Assembly: GCA_021292165.1 (NCBI GenBank)
Contig: CM037879.1
Coordinates: 282,051,772-282,115,771 of the forward strand
Reading direction: 5' to 3'
From: Shinisaurus crocodilurus
Lineage: Eukaryota > Chordata > Lepidosauria > Squamata > Shinisauridae
Length of the DNA stretch: 64,000 nt
Every line of letters begins with the position of its first letter. The first letter of the stretch is position 1. Of this stretch, positions 1 through 11,296 are shown piece by piece. The notes under the pieces are model-generated. The model was given only the letters and a program-made list of their open reading frames with translations, made no database searches and was not told where the DNA came from. The position numbers were made by a program, and so were the translations under genes.

Positions 1-1060
1 TCAGTCTTGCTGTGCCTTAGTTATGATTGGTGGTTTTATCTTAATGTTACATTCTTCCTGGAATGTTGTTGGCTTCATCACGGTTCTCTCTTGTGGAATC
101 TAAAGCTGTGCAAGCTTTTCCAAGAATGTGGCTCTTTACAAGTGTCTCGCTCCCCCCCCCTTCTTTCTTTTAAAAAGCTGACTGGCTTTATTTTGTTGGT
201 TCTTAGAAAGAGTGGCAGTTCCTGTCATATTCAGCGTCATATTTCGGTTTTGTGGGCTACATTGATAAGCAGGTGTCATGCACGATCAGTGTACATTTTG
301 TGTAATGTTCTGGAACGTTTAATTGCTGGCATTCAGCTGTTAAAATTACCTGACAGAAGCAATAGGAAGGCTTCAGATGAATGTATGTTCTGTGCCCCTG
401 GTGGTAAGACCAAGTAAGACCCAAGTAGCGCCTGAATACTCCTTAGATCTTCAGCGTGCAGTGTGTAAGAATGTGTAAGAATTCTGCTTGTGTGCAGGAA
501 TGTCAGAGGCAGGTGTGCATGAAGGGGACAAAAGTGTGAGCTAAAGCGCTCTCACTGGGAAAGCATCCTTGATCTAACTGCAGTATTCCTAAGGGCTTGA
601 CTGTTCAGCAAGCTGGGAGTTTGGTGTGGTTTCTGTTCAAGCTTCATCAGTAGACTTGATGCCCCTTGCATGACTGAAATCTCCCAAGTATCTTGGCAAT
701 GCGATGCTGAAAAGAGTTCATGCTTTGAACAGGGATAAACATGCATACATTTGTAGTCTAATTGAAAAGGGACCACTGCTAACTCTGACTCACATTTTAA
801 AATGCTTTGTAGAGATATAGAAAGAGATGCCCAGCTGGCACTGCTTTTGCATCAGTGTGCTGAAGCCACTTTAAATCCATCACCTCCCTGCTGTACAGTT
901 GTCAGGCACCCAAAGCGTAGCCGCGGAAAGGTAACGGAGTTGCTACTGCGTCGCTCTTGTGCCAGCTTACTTGAAGGCAGACGTGTAATGAACTGCAGGG
1001 ATGAAACCTGTTGGCATTCCAGAGGAGCAGCTGGTGGTTTTTTGATCTTGCTAACTAGCA
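1..1060 (+). other. USP6NL: Region upstream of candidate first exon
   Basis: No repeat is recognised here. CpG dinucleotides are more frequent at about 915-1110 than in the surrounding intron but do not form an obvious CpG island. If the exon at 1061 is a real first exon, its 5' UTR and promoter should lie here. I see no convincing TATA box at a useful distance. A second GT donor-like site follows CGCGGAAAG at about 930. The open frames here (7-417 and 802-1113 on +) show no protein family I know. Confidence 0.3.
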
Positions 1061-1133
1061 ATGATTCAAGTCTTGCAAATTGTGAAGGAGCTGGTGTCGC
1101 CAGCACGCCGTAGAACAGACACTGCAAAGAAAG
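1061..1133 (+). CDS. USP6NL: Candidate alternative first coding exon of USP6NL
   Basis: The exon begins with ATG at 1061, preceded by an in-frame TAA at 1052-1054 and a moderate start context (GCA before ATG). It encodes 24 residues starting MIQVLQIVKE and ending RRRTDTAKK, basic near the end, plus one base of the next codon. The base after 1133 opens a donor, AAG|GTAGGA. The leftover G joins the GT that begins exon 52615, giving Gly and continuing into SDAEHDAAVKLAQER. That phase match and the slightly raised CpG support it. The predicted segment lies before the TBC domain. I do not securely recall this N-terminus from a known isoform, so the assignment to USP6NL rests on strand, order and phase. 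It could also be a chance open frame. Transcript data would settle it. Confidence 0.5.
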
Positions 1134-2639
1134 GTAGGAGAAGCCCTGAAATGTTAATCCTTAACCATTCTAGTGATTTGTTCTTGCTTGAGCACACTGT
1201 CTTGCAGATTGGCACTTGAGTGCCTGCCTGAAGCCTATTCCATCTTTATTTCAAGTTTGCATGTTGGATGCTGACATTCAGCTGCTGCTACGCTGTTCCT
1301 TCCTTCAAGCAATGTTAAACTCAGTATGATCAGCAGCAGCAGTGGTCCTAAAGAGAATGCTATTCACTTTCCAAAACTGAAAAATGGGATTTAAGTATAT
1401 GTAGTAGACACTTTATTGCAAGGACCATATCCTTTTCTCCCTCCCCTCCCCCAGCTAAAGGAATTTCCTATCTATGCAACTGTGTTTGTTAAAAAAGCTC
1501 TAGTATGCTAGAATACCATGCAAATAATCTTATAACTAGAATGCTGTACATGAAAGAGAGACTAGATGTCAGTGCTTCATGGGAATAAGAGCTTTAAAAA
1601 GCCCACTGTGCATTTCTGTTTTTTAAAAAGTGGGTTATATTTAGCATGTTTAACTTTAAGATTAGGTCTTCTAAATAAATGTTTCTAGAAAGTACTCCCT
1701 AGATCCCATCACAGTACTTTAGTTATTTTGATGTAATTTCTCTTGCTATTTTGTGTGTGTGCTTTAATTTGTGGAATTCTTTACAAAATACCTGTACTGG
1801 TTCTACCTACACTTTAGGTTTTAATAAAATACACTTTTGTTTTTAAAAGGGCAGCCACCTTTTAAAACTACGTATGTAGGCAATTATTTTATACATGTGT
1901 GAATTTCAACAGTGTGGTCTCAGGTGGAAAGAAGTAACATTGAAGCCTTTATGGAAATTATTTTAGATTTTACATGATGTAAGCCCCATTAGTTTCAGTT
2001 TGCAGACTTAAACAACTTGTTTCTAAGTTTGCAGACTTAAACAACTTGTTTACTGTAACTGAACCCATCTGCAGACTCTAAATAATTTAAACTGAAAACT
2101 TTGAAGATCTGTTGCTTAGTTTTTGGATATTTCATGATGTCATAATGATGGAAAGGTTATATTTTCTCCATAGGAGACATCAGTTAGCTTCTTCCTTGAA
2201 TGTAATACGTAGTTTTGTCCTATGTACATGACTGAAGGATACAGAGTTCTTTATCACCATGTGTGCTGCCCATAATGAAACCTACATATGTGTTGATGTA
2301 AAAGGTGAGAATATTGGCTGTAGAGATTATTCTCCTTTCTTGCTCCCACACTGAATCAAAATAAAGGTTGACATTTTTCACTTGTGGGAAGAAATAAAAT
2401 TGCTGTGAAGTCCAAAAGTCTTAGGTTGCTTAGCTAGAATCCAATCAGTCAGTAATTAGGCTTAAAGGTTTTTATGAGTGTACATTTTATGAATGTAGAA
2501 TATGGGTGTAATTCAGCCAGGGTTCAGCACTTCTTAAAGTCCCAATAATTTCATTGGGAGAGTTAAGGATACGTTTAACTCTTCTCCACTGAAATGGATA
2601 GGACACAGGCTGAAATCTTACACTTGCTTACCTGGACAT
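1134..2639. other. Intron, mostly unique sequence
   Basis: AT-rich sequence with no gene and no clear interspersed repeat. It holds a 29-bp tandem duplication at about 1997-2054 (unit with GCAGACTTAAACAACTTG) and scattered AATAAA-like strings that have no coding context. Confidence 0.6.
1997..2054. repeat. Two-copy tandem duplication, 29-bp unit
   Basis: The string TTTGCAGACTTAAACAACTT occurs twice, 29 bases apart, with almost no difference, which suggests a recent local duplication. No function is seen. Confidence 0.85.
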
Positions 2640-2696
2640 AAGCTCAATTGAACTCAAAGGGGCTTACTTCTGAGTAGATATATGTAGGTTGTACTA
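2640..2696. repeat. Fragment of a TTACTTCTGAGTA repeat
   Basis: Contains GGGGCTTACTTCTGAGTAGA, the core of a short interspersed repeat also present at 19430-19500 and, more diverged, at 44029-44175. It is probably an old non-autonomous DNA transposon. The ends are not defined here. Confidence 0.5.
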
Positions 2697-3336
2697 TTAA
2701 ACTCTTAACTCTGGCAGGTATCATGTCCTGTGTGTTACTATATATCACAGAAAACTTTTTGAACGTTCTGGAAAGCATTACATAATATTTCCAAAGGGAC
2801 ACCACCAAAAATGAAAGAAAAAGGCTTGTAGCCCAACTTGTAAAAATCTTGCTTAGCGATTTAGTATTTCTCTGAGTTGTAATTTAATGTAACCTTGGCC
2901 GGATGATGTGTCAAAACTTTATTGTGTGGAATAAGTCAATCTTGTTAGCGTTTCTCAATAAAAGGAAAAAAGATAATAAATGGTATGGTTAAGAATCTCA
3001 GTATATCAGAATGGGAAGTGAATGTAATTACATACAGTAGATGATGTGATGTTACCTTGTTGTTTTAAGAAATTGTTTTGTTTTTTTAAAGCATTGCATG
3101 TTCCCCCTCCTCCTCCCATACCCCCTTCTAGTTCTTGCTCAAAAAGGAGCAACCCGACTTTTTTTATTATTATGTCATGTTGTGTGGTTGGGGTAGTATT
3201 TCTATTATACAAACTGTGTTTTGAAGAAAAAACACATCACCACTTAGTATGACTTTGGTCTTGCATCTCAGGCAAATTCATTAACAAGAAGATGGCATAT
3301 TAAGGATAATCATCAGCCAGCCCCCTAGCTCTGAAG

Positions 3337-3466
3337 CAGTGTTCTCCAACCTTGGGCCCCCAGATGTTTTTGGCCTACAACTCCCAGCATGCCCCAGCCA
3401 GCTGGCTGGGGTATGCTGGGAGTTGTAGGCCAAAAACATCTGGGAACCCAAGGTTGTAGAACACTG
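3337..3466. mobile_element. hAT-type foldback MITE
   Basis: A 130-bp palindromic element. It opens CAGTGTTCTCCAACCTTGGG and closes with the near reverse complement ending AGAACACTG. Each arm contains the motif CCAGATGTTTTTGGCCTACA and the reverse of it. The flanks CTCTGAAG (3329-3336) and CTCTAAAG (3467-3474) are an 8-bp target site duplication, as expected for hAT elements, whose ends are CAG...CTG. It has no coding capacity. Confidence 0.85.
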
Positions 3467-3618
3467 CTCTAAAGTGACAAGACCTGCTCCTCCCCTCACC
3501 CATGCCAAAGGTTCCTTTTCCAGTTTCCTCTTAGACAACTTGAGGGAATGTGTTGCCAGGCACCTTGTTACAATCTTGCTGTAAGAGGCCTGGATCCAAA
3601 GTGGCGCACAACTTACCT

Positions 3619-4020
3619 TATATACTCGAGTATAAGCCTAGTTTTTCAGCACATTTTTTGTGCTGAAAAATGCCCCCCCCCATGGCTTATACTCGGGTCA
3701 GCGCCCTCCTAGGACCCCCCCGCCACCCCCAGACACCCCCCCGCTGCCGAAAATGCCCCCCGCGGCTGAAGCTCCAACTCCCATCAGCCTCCTGATGCCT
3801 CAATTACCATAATGTATGTTATTTTATTGGTATCTACCGTATCTTTAGTTTTTAAATTTAAATTTTTTAAATTTACCATAATTTTTAAATTTACCTGTAC
3901 CTGTAGCTGCTGCATTTCCCACCCTAGGCTTATACTGGAGTCAATAAGGTTTCCCAGTTTTTTGGGGTGAAATTAGGGGCCTCGGTTTATATTCGGGTCG
4001 ACTTATACTCGAGTATATAC
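3619..4020. mobile_element. Non-autonomous element with TATACTCGAGTATA ends
   Basis: Both ends carry the self-complementary string TATACTCGAGTATA, followed inward by TAAGCC on the left and, inverted, by a TCGACTTA-type string on the right. The right part has TTTATATTCGGGTCGACTTA and the left part GGCTTATACTCGGGTCA, so inner copies of the end motif also occur. The middle is C-rich. This matches a repeat type seen in amniote genomes, but I cannot assign a superfamily. Confidence 0.65.
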
Positions 4021-5220
4021 GCATGTTCCAAGAGCTCAAGGGAGCTTTGGACTTGTGTTCCTCAGACAGCAGTGCTCTCTTCTGATTTTGAATGATCCAC
4101 TTCTCCTTGTATCTGTGGAGTTTGTGATGATGGTATAGGGGTGGTGCCTGCCATTCCAAAGTAAAAGCAAAAAATCCAATTGATGTGGTACACTTGAGCC
4201 CTTGGGCATGTCTGAAGAGGCCCTTTGGAATCCTGGCCATTGTGCAGGTATTTAGAGCCCTAAGTGGTTTGGAGCAGAGCAGGAGGTCTCGACCCCATAT
4301 GAACCTGCCTGGTTGCTGAAGTCATCTTCGCAGGCTTTCTCCTGTGTACCACCTTGGCCTGAGGTATGGGGAGATGGTTGTAAGAGACAGGACCTTCTCT
4401 TTTTAGGGAGGTGCCCAGACTTTGTAGCTCCCTCCCTAGGGAGACTCACCTGGCCTCTTCCCTTTTACGTTTTAGGTGGCAGGTTAAGACTATTATTTTT
4501 CTGTTTTTCTGTTGAGCAGTTTGACAAGGCAGATTTTGTTTGCTTCCTGTTCTTTTTGTGTGTGTGTGCGCGTGCGCGTGTGCGCACATGCGCGCGCACA
4601 CACACACACACACACACAAAAGAGGGAGGGTGAGGGAGAGAGAGACTGCAATTTGTCTATTAGTATGGTTAGCTGCTGGTGGGTTTTTCTGATCATTTTT
4701 ATTTCTTAAAATCTTTTATCTGTGAACTGCCTCAAGGATCAGTTTTTAATGGAAGGACAACATGTTAGTATTAAATAATTACAGGGACGAATGATGATGA
4801 TGATGTTGATACCTTAACTGTGGAACAGTAAAATGGGCCTTGTGTTTCTGCAGCATCTCAGAAAGGACTTTCTTAGTATTTTGCTCAGCATGCGAACAAA
4901 ACCCACTGTCTTAGATTCTTAATTTACCCTATTCCCCTTTAGGGATAGTAACAAAATATAAAAGCTTCTTCATACATATAAAGCTCGTATCCCTGGCCAC
5001 TAAACTTGTTTGTTTTAACATATTGAGTATTATTCCAGAGTTACAAAATTACAGTGTTCTAACTTTGTCTCCTGACAGGGTTTGCTAGTAGAGTAGATAC
5101 ACCCTTGCTGTATTGTTTATTGTGTGGATAGAACAATATTTGACTATGATATTTAGACAGCTATTTAAACAACTTGGGTTATCAAATGAGAATTAAAATG
5201 AATGTCTTAATTTATTGAAA
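4021..5220. other. Intron without genes
   Basis: Apart from the alternating purine-pyrimidine tract at 4557-4617 and a short GATGAT run near 4790, nothing is recognised. The short open frames at 4313-4633 and 4493-4696 are simple-repeat artefacts. Confidence 0.55.
4557..4617. repeat. (TG)n(CG)n(CA)n alternating tract
   Basis: About 60 bases alternate purine and pyrimidine without a break of more than one base: TG repeats, then a CG-rich middle, then CA repeats. The TG and CA arms are inverted copies, so both Z-DNA and a hairpin are possible. Confidence 0.9.
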
Positions 5221-5221
5221 T

Positions 5222-5325
5222 ACAGAGAAGAGTCTTGTGGCATTTTAAAGACTAACAATCTTATAAGGACATAAGCTTTCGTGGGCTACAGTCTGCTTGA
5301 TTAGAAGCATGAAGTTATATCTTGA
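5222..5325. repeat. Interspersed repeat copy (unclassified)
   Basis: The string AGAGTCTTGTGGCATTTTAA followed by AGACTAAC and later CATAAGCTTTCGTGGGCTAC is a pattern I associate with a widespread amniote repeat. The ends are unclear and there is no coding content. Confidence 0.45.
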
Positions 5326-5924
5326 GTTACTGGTATATATACACATATGGTTGTGGGCTGGGGATTGAATACTGAGGTCAGAGGGAAATGACTTCACTGT
5401 TTACAACCCCCCTCCACTATGCATATAAGCCTGTGGGTGTGTGCCCCACAATATATGTATAAGCCTATGTGTATATGCTTGTAGGATCTAGAACTTCCTT
5501 CTCTGATCTGTTTACCTGTTGCTTCAGCTGAAATTGCCTCATTTTTCTGAGGTTTTAATAGCTCCTTAATTTTTACACCTGCTCTTAACTGTTGCCATAT
5601 GCTGTGTTTCTTAGGCTCTATTTTAAAAAGCCAGGTCTTGAACGTATGAACCCTCTAGCCTGGATATTTATACCCCTTGTGCTGAGTCGCTTGAAGCTTG
5701 TTCTCTACATGTTATAGTATATCTCTGCCCCCAAACAGCCCATTGGTTCTCCTTGACCTAACCTAATTATAAATGCTTCCAGGTTAGGCCTTGGTGCTAT
5801 GTGTTGCCTAGGCAATCTTCTTGCTGTGCGTGTGTACGCATGTGTAACCGTAACAGTGCTGATAGTAGCTATGGTGTATCTCGGTGTGATGTAGTCAGCC
5901 ACATGGTCTTTGTTTGGGGTTCAG

Positions 5925-6062
5925 ACAACACAGCAAACCATGGCAAAAAAAACCCGGGGGGCTGAATATTCAAAATGGCCACTGGCATGTGCTGCAACCC
6001 ACCTTTGCTTAAATAAGCTACGCTGGGCTGTGGCAACAGTCCATGCAGCAGAGATAGGAACC
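5925..6062. mobile_element. Diverged foldback MITE (AAACCATGG type)
   Basis: Contains TTCAGACAACACAGCAAACC, then GCTGAATATTCAAAATGGCC, and later TTAAATAAGCTACGCTGGGC. It resembles the insertion at 33966-34285 and the fragment at 17516-17640. The inverted arms are imperfect. Confidence 0.45.
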
Positions 6063-6555
6063 TATAACTTTCAGGGAATGTAATTTAATGCACTAGGCCC
6101 TCTAGTCACTGGAGCTCTCAGTGCTGGTAACTACTGGATTGTGTTGGGGAAGAGTATTTCAATCTTGTTTTCCTGCTCTTCCCTGATATTTTATCTTCAC
6201 TAGACTTGAAAATTCTAGAGCTGTCAACTGATTACCGTATATGATGTTTACCTGATTAGGTAAATGGTATAATCAATTCTGTTTAAATATATTTTCATAT
6301 TATCAGCACTTTAACAGCCGTTTCTTTTTAAGACAGAGAGAAGGAAGTATGTGAGAACTTGCAATTTAATAAAACAAAAACTATGCCTCATTATTACAAG
6401 GAAAGGTCATCTTTAATATTTTTTCATTCCATTTTCAAATGACACAGAAGAGCCAAAATAACCTAAAAATTAATGTGTACTCGACTGATTTAATATACCA
6501 ATGAATCTGATTATATATTTCAGTCCTAACCCTTTTCAAACATTTTAAGGGGTTA

Positions 6556-6808
6556 CAGTAATACCTTGGATTGCAAGTAACTTGGTTTGAGAGCGTTTTG
6601 CAAGACAAGCAAATTTTTAAATATTTATTTAATTTTTTTTACTTGATATGCAAGCGACGTCTTAAATTAAAGCTGTAGTACGGCTTAAATTAAAAATCTC
6701 TGTACACATTTTTTTGGGGGGATTTCATTTTGATATAAGAGTGTTTTGGATTACAAGCACGTTTCCGGAACGAATTATGCTCTCAATCCATAATACAAGG
6801 CATGCCTG
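6556..6808. mobile_element. Tigger-like (TA-flanked) MITE, copy 1 of 3
   Basis: Starts CAGTAATACCTTGG and ends CAAGGCATGCCTG, with TA on both sides (6554-6555 and 6809-6810), as in Tc1/mariner elements. It is 253 bp long and shares almost its whole length with 38535-38785 and 47699-47948. The TIRs resemble Tigger ends from memory of mammalian copies. It has no open frame of its own. Confidence 0.85.
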
Positions 6809-6810
6809 TA

Positions 6811-7638
6811 TTTCATGATAGTCTTTAACAGTGCATAGGTAGGGACATGTAATGATTTCCCTAATTACTTTGAAAGTATTAATCACTAGAGAAGCCATTA
6901 AACTTGCCTGAATAAAAGGTTTCCTCCTGAACTTGGCAATGTGTATTATTCAAGTGTATGTTTTCCTGTAGCATATGTCTGTACGCTTAACATATTTGTG
7001 AAAATAGAGTACTTTGATATTTTTCCAGTGGCTAGATAACTGGAAGCAGTCCATAGCTTCTGTAAGGTAGAGTGACCCTGAAATGGGTTTCCCTTGGTAA
7101 AGATGAAACAACCCAATCCTATTATGCTTCATTTGGTTTATTGACCTCTTTGTTCCACCTCCTTGACACACACTGGCACAATGAGGGGGGCTTACCAATA
7201 AGTACTCTTGCATTTATTGTGTTTGCAAAACTGTGAAGCTGCTATTAAGTGTTTGGAGATGCACTGATGAAGGTTGTAGGTTTTTTGTCCTCTTGAGATC
7301 AGTTTTGGAAGCCATCTTAATTGTTCTTCCAGTTATTCCATTCTTTGTAGACAAATAAGATTGTCATTGGTTGCATCTTCTGAGTATCTGAAGTAGTACA
7401 ATCATTTATGCTCAGGTTGACCCTAAACATCATGACAGTGATGGTTTAAGTGATGGTGCAACCCTAAGTTGCCTAGATGCTTTCCTTATACCAGGGGTGG
7501 GCAGACTTAAGGCTTGCAATGGCTTCTTTGTTTTGCCCTAGAACCCTGAGATCCACCAATCAGAGCCTGATGCAAAAGACATACACTAAGAATTAAAATA
7601 ACTCTTAGCTCACACAAAATTTACTCCTGGTTACCCCA
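6811..7638. other. Intron, nothing recognised
   Basis: AT-rich, with no gene and no interspersed repeat that I can name. Confidence 0.5.
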
Positions 7639-7875
7639 AGAGCCAGGGTGGTGTAGTGGTTAAAGAATTGGATGAGGATTGGGGAGATCTCTAGTCCCCA
7701 CTTTGCTGTGAAACTCACTGGGCGATTTTGGGCTCATCACTGACTCTCAGCCTAATCTACCTCACAGATTTGTTGTGAAGATAAAATGGGGAGGAGGAGG
7801 ATTGTGTATGCTGCCTTGGGCTCCTTGGAGGAAAGGCAGGATATAAATGTAATGATGAATAAATAAATAAATACA
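7639..7875 (+). mobile_element. tRNA-derived SINE with MIR-like core (diverged)
   Basis: The head AGCCAGGGTGGTGTAGTGGT is the tRNA-like A-box region, followed by the B-box-like TCTAGTCCCCACT. The core runs GAAACTCACTGGGCGATTTT to TTTGTTGTGAAGATAAAATG. The tail GGATATAAATG ends in AATAAATAAATA. Many substitutions compared with copies at 34654 and 60305 make this an old copy. Confidence 0.85.
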
Positions 7876-8132
7876 TTTTGTCATTTCAGTAGTATAATCT
7901 ATGGTGGGAGGGAGTCATTTTGTTGCTGTTACTGTTAAACAATTGGGAGTTAGAGATCCTTGCTGTTCTACTGTAGATCACTTAGAGATCTACCGGTATA
8001 TACAAATCTACCTCCTCCCCTGTCCACGGCACTTCAGAGTAAAGGAATGCTGGGAAGGCTCTGCTCTGTTGCCATGAAGGAGGTAAGGAGGTGAGCAGGG
8101 AAGCTGGGAACTCAGGGAGCAAAGTTCTAGAG

Positions 8133-8211
8133 CAGCCTTCTCCAGCTTGGGGCCCTCCAGATGAGTTGGACAGGACTACAGTTCCAATCCACCCCAGCCA
8201 GCGTTGCCAGT
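8133..8211. mobile_element. Half of a hAT foldback MITE
   Basis: CAGCCTTCTCCAGCTTGGGG and GCCCTCCAGATGAGTTGGAC match the left half of the family at 29724 and 41266. The right arm is missing or too diverged to see. Confidence 0.6.
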
Positions 8212-9035
8212 TATGGCTTCCGCTCTTGCTGCAGCGTTGTGAGGTGACCATCGTAAAGAGGCTGTGAGAGGCTGGATCTCACACATCGATTTGAACTAAC
8301 CAATTACTTGGATGCAGGCTTCAAGCAATAAAAGAAAAGGTGTGTGTTCTTGAGGGCTGCAAAGCTCCTTAAAAATCCTCTGATTTTTTTCTTCTTCACC
8401 AGTTGCGTGGGATATTGCTAGCTCTGCTGTCATCTTAATAATACATTTACTGATCAATATACTTAAGTTGCCTTACACTGTTGGGCATTCCAAGTCTGAT
8501 TCTGGCTTCAGTTAACGTTATCTTGCAGTAGGTGGAATCCTGACCCATGTGGCTGCTGCTTCTGGGTACTGTTCAGATTTGAGCTGTGGTTGCTGAAGAC
8601 TTGCACTGGGGAGGTGGCCTGCCTTCATCTGTGTGTGCAACTGAGCAGGGTTCAACTGCAAGTGAACAAATACTGCCCCCCTCTCCCCCTCTCCCTCCCC
8701 CCCACACCCCTTCTGTACCTCAAACTCAGCACAGTGTTTTTGTGTGTTAAATTTTATCTTGCAGATAGTTGATTGTAAGTGAGAGATGAAGGGAGGGAGG
8801 GAGGCTGTTAGCATAATTCTCTTCTCTGTGTTGATCAGACACTTGTTTTCTCCAGAGCAGAGAGAGCAGCTTATTTAATTTGCTGCCAGGCAAAACTGAC
8901 ACCACTCTTTTAGAGATGAGTTGCATAGGCTGTAAATTTTGCTGATATGAAAACTCCAAAGAACTGAACTGGCTGGGCCTGCACATTTTGAGGAACACAT
9001 GGTAGATGAAAGCTGAACTCAAGATGGCCAATCTA
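8212..9035. other. Intron, nothing recognised
   Basis: No gene and no clear repeat. It contains a C-rich tract near 8675-8710 and a GGGAGGGAGGGAGG string near 8790. Confidence 0.45.
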
Positions 9036-9303
9036 GTGTGTGTGTGTGTGTGTGTGTGTATTTATTTATTATTTATTATATTTATACCCCACCTTTTTTC
9101 CTACAAGGAACCCAAGGCGGCTTACATAATCATCATCCTCCCTCTCCATTTTATCCTCACAACAACCCTGTGAGGTAGGTTAGGCTGAGAGTCAGTGACT
9201 GGCCCAAAGTCACCCAGTGAGTTTCATGGCCAAGCGGGGACTAGAACCTGGATCTCCAGAGTCCCAGTCCAACACTCTAACTACTACGCCACACTGGCTC
9301 TCT
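9036..9303 (-). mobile_element. tRNA-derived SINE (minus) after a (TG)n tract
   Basis: A (TG)n microsatellite at 9036-9058 abuts the TATTTATTTATT tail of a SINE on the minus strand. Going right, the tail (TATACCCCACC), the core (CATTTTATCCTCACAACAAC), GTGAGTTTCATGGCCAAGCG and finally the tRNA-like head ACTACGCCACACTGGCTCTC appear. The copy is nearly full length. Confidence 0.9.
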
Positions 9304-10157
9304 ATAATATATGATCCTCTGATATTAAGCATGATGCCCACTTTAGTGGACAGGGTTCCTGAGTGTCCTTCCTCCGTCATTCTAATGAGGGGAGTCAGCT
9401 GCCTCAGTTATTGATAATCGCATGAAATGGGTTTGTGAGTCTTTTCCTCCAAGCGGGTTTAAATCTTAATTGGGGTTAGAGTTCTCTTTGATGCACGTCT
9501 AAATGTCTAATATGTTACCATGGTCAATGCCAAAAAAGGAAGTGTGGGGGAGGGAAATTCAGATGGAACAGGGGCACTAACAGCACAATCCTAGTCATGT
9601 TTACTCCATAAGTACCACTATGTCCAGTGACCAGTTCACATGAGAGGCTAGCTGAGAAAAGGCAAGGAGCACAGAATAGATAAGGGGAAGAGTGGAAGGT
9701 GGGCAGTTACATGTCTGTCTCTTTCTCCATTTTTCTTTGCTCCATTTCTTTCCCTCTTTCCTCCTCTGAGCAGAAGTAGCAAAAAAAGGATGGAAGGTGA
9801 GATAGTCAGGTATAAATGGATGGGGTGGGTGGGTAAGGGGAAATCTCACTGTCTGGATAGGTCATTTTCTAGTTTACACTGAGAAACTATTTTTAAAACG
9901 TCCCCAGGGGACAGAAGCCCATAGAGATCAATAGAGAGATCCAGGATTTTAATGTAATGGGGATTAGGTATCTTTGTGTCCACCCACAATTCCCTGAAAC
10001 ATAACAACAAAGAAGAAGTGTTCCTGCTCTTTCTAATTCAGTTCTTATTTAGCATGCAACATTTAACAATTAGCCTTGCTAATACAAATTGCAAAGCAAA
10101 AGCTCTTCATTGTCCCCATATTGCAGGATGGAAGGGGGCTGTGGCTGGGAGAGAGTG
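9304..10157. other. Intron, nothing recognised
   Basis: No gene and no repeat that I can name. Confidence 0.45.
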
Positions 10158-10370
10158 ACCTGGTTCACACATCATGGCGGCAATTCCTGGGTTGTTTAAT
10201 CCAGGAATTTCAGGAACAAGTGGAGCGCAGAAGCCACACACTAGTCGTTTCCACTTTTAATTAATAACCCAGGAAGTTTCTGGGTTGTTTCATGACTTAC
10301 GAACCCGGAACTCTGGGTTGTTCGTGAGTTAAACAACCCAGAGTTAACCCAACATTGCCCATGGTTTTCT

Positions 10371-11041
10371 TTTTTTTTTTTTTAAAAATTTTTATTTATA
10401 TTTTTAAAAGAACACACATACACACAAAAAAACATAAACCTACAAATCATACACTACAAGTGCACCCGTCACCCCGGGGCCAAAACCAATTCTATCCACA
10501 TAATCCATTATTAATCTATATTCCAAAAATACATCATATCATGACATGGCTTACTCCCTTTCCCCTTTACTAAAACATAATCTAAAAATAACCCCCATAT
10601 TTCCTTAAAATTATTTTTCTTTAATTGTCCCCTTTTACATTTAATACTACATGTTAGTTTATCATTTAAAGCAATATCCCAAACCTCTTTATACCAGTCT
10701 ATTATTAAATACTGATGTTGAACTTTCCAATTCCTTGCAATCAATAATCTCCCTGCCGCTAATAAACTTACAATTAGTTCCTTTTTCTCTTGTGAGCACA
10801 AAAGTTTCTCTGTTATTGATAACAATGCTAATTTTGGACAGACCTCCACATTAATACCAATAATTACTGAAATTTCTCCAAAAATTTTATTCCAAAAATC
10901 CAATACGCTTTTACAGCTCCACCACATATGAGCATAAGTACCAAGTTCCTGGCATCCTCTCCAACACAATGGAGCACAATTACTATCTATTTTATTTAAT
11001 CTTACTGGAGTCAAATACCATCTCCAAACAGTTTTTAAAAA
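10371..11041 (-). mobile_element. 5'-truncated L1 retrotransposon, antisense
   Basis: The left end is a T-run (poly-A tail on the minus strand). The element is flanked by CCATGGTTTTCT at 10359-10370 and 11042-11053, a clear 12-bp target site duplication of the kind L1 makes. It carries only the end of ORF2 and the 3' UTR. The insertion lies inside a foldback MITE and so is younger than that copy. A close relative lies at 53237-53698. Confidence 0.9.
10511..11014 (-). pseudogene. L1 ORF2 C-terminal fragment
   Basis: An open frame of 167 residues corresponds to the carboxy end of L1 ORF2p, after the reverse transcriptase. The visible signature is CWRGCQELGTYAHMWWSCK followed by a conserved FW a few residues on, matching the Cys/His-Trp-Cys motif of L1 C-terminal regions. 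Further on come AAGRLLIARNWK and WYKEVWDIALNDKLT, typical of this tail. The endonuclease and reverse transcriptase domains are absent because of 5' truncation, so the fragment cannot be active. The methionine at the start is incidental. It is antisense to USP6NL. Confidence 0.85.
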
Positions 11042-11215
11042 CCATGGTTTTCTGTTGGCCCAGCTGAACTGATGAGGTTGGCCATATTTTCACTTCTTCC
11101 TCTGCTGCAGCCAGGTGGAAGATCACAACACGTGTTAATAGTTAAGGCAGTTGTTTTGTATGCCTGACTGTTCAGAAACCATATAAATTTTGCCCTTCTG
11201 CAGAGTGTTCCTGAT

Positions 11216-11296
11216 TTTCTAAGCATGGTTGAAATATTGTAATTTCAACCATGCTTAGAAACCATGCATGTAATTTCAACCATGTAATTTCAACCA
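11216..11296. repeat. Perfect 20-bp hairpin plus repeats of its arm
   Basis: The arms TTTCTAAGCATGGTTGAAAT (11216-11235) and its exact reverse complement (11242-11261) flank a 6-base loop. The arm motif GTAATTTCAACCATG then recurs as direct repeats at about 11270-11296, ending where the LINE fragment begins. Confidence 0.9.

Larger units (their letters stand above)
10158..11060. mobile_element. GGGTTGTTTAA-type foldback MITE split by an L1
   Basis: Left part 10158-10370 holds inverted and direct copies of CCTGGGTTGTTTAA and AAACAACCCAGAGTTAACCC. The right part resumes at about 11042. The intervening 10371-11041 is an L1 fragment. The same element type is seen at about 27893-28140, 31975-32850 and 46745-47045. 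The right boundary is approximate. Confidence 0.6.

Noticed and set aside
7..417. Open frame of 136 codons at the window start
   Set aside because: No recognisable domain, no splice signals tied to it, and ordinary intronic composition. Frames of this length arise by chance in 64 kb.
802..1127. Overlapping open frames on both strands (802-1113 plus, 852-1127 minus)
   Set aside because: Neither shows a protein family. The frame that fits splicing into USP6NL is a different one (1061-1133).
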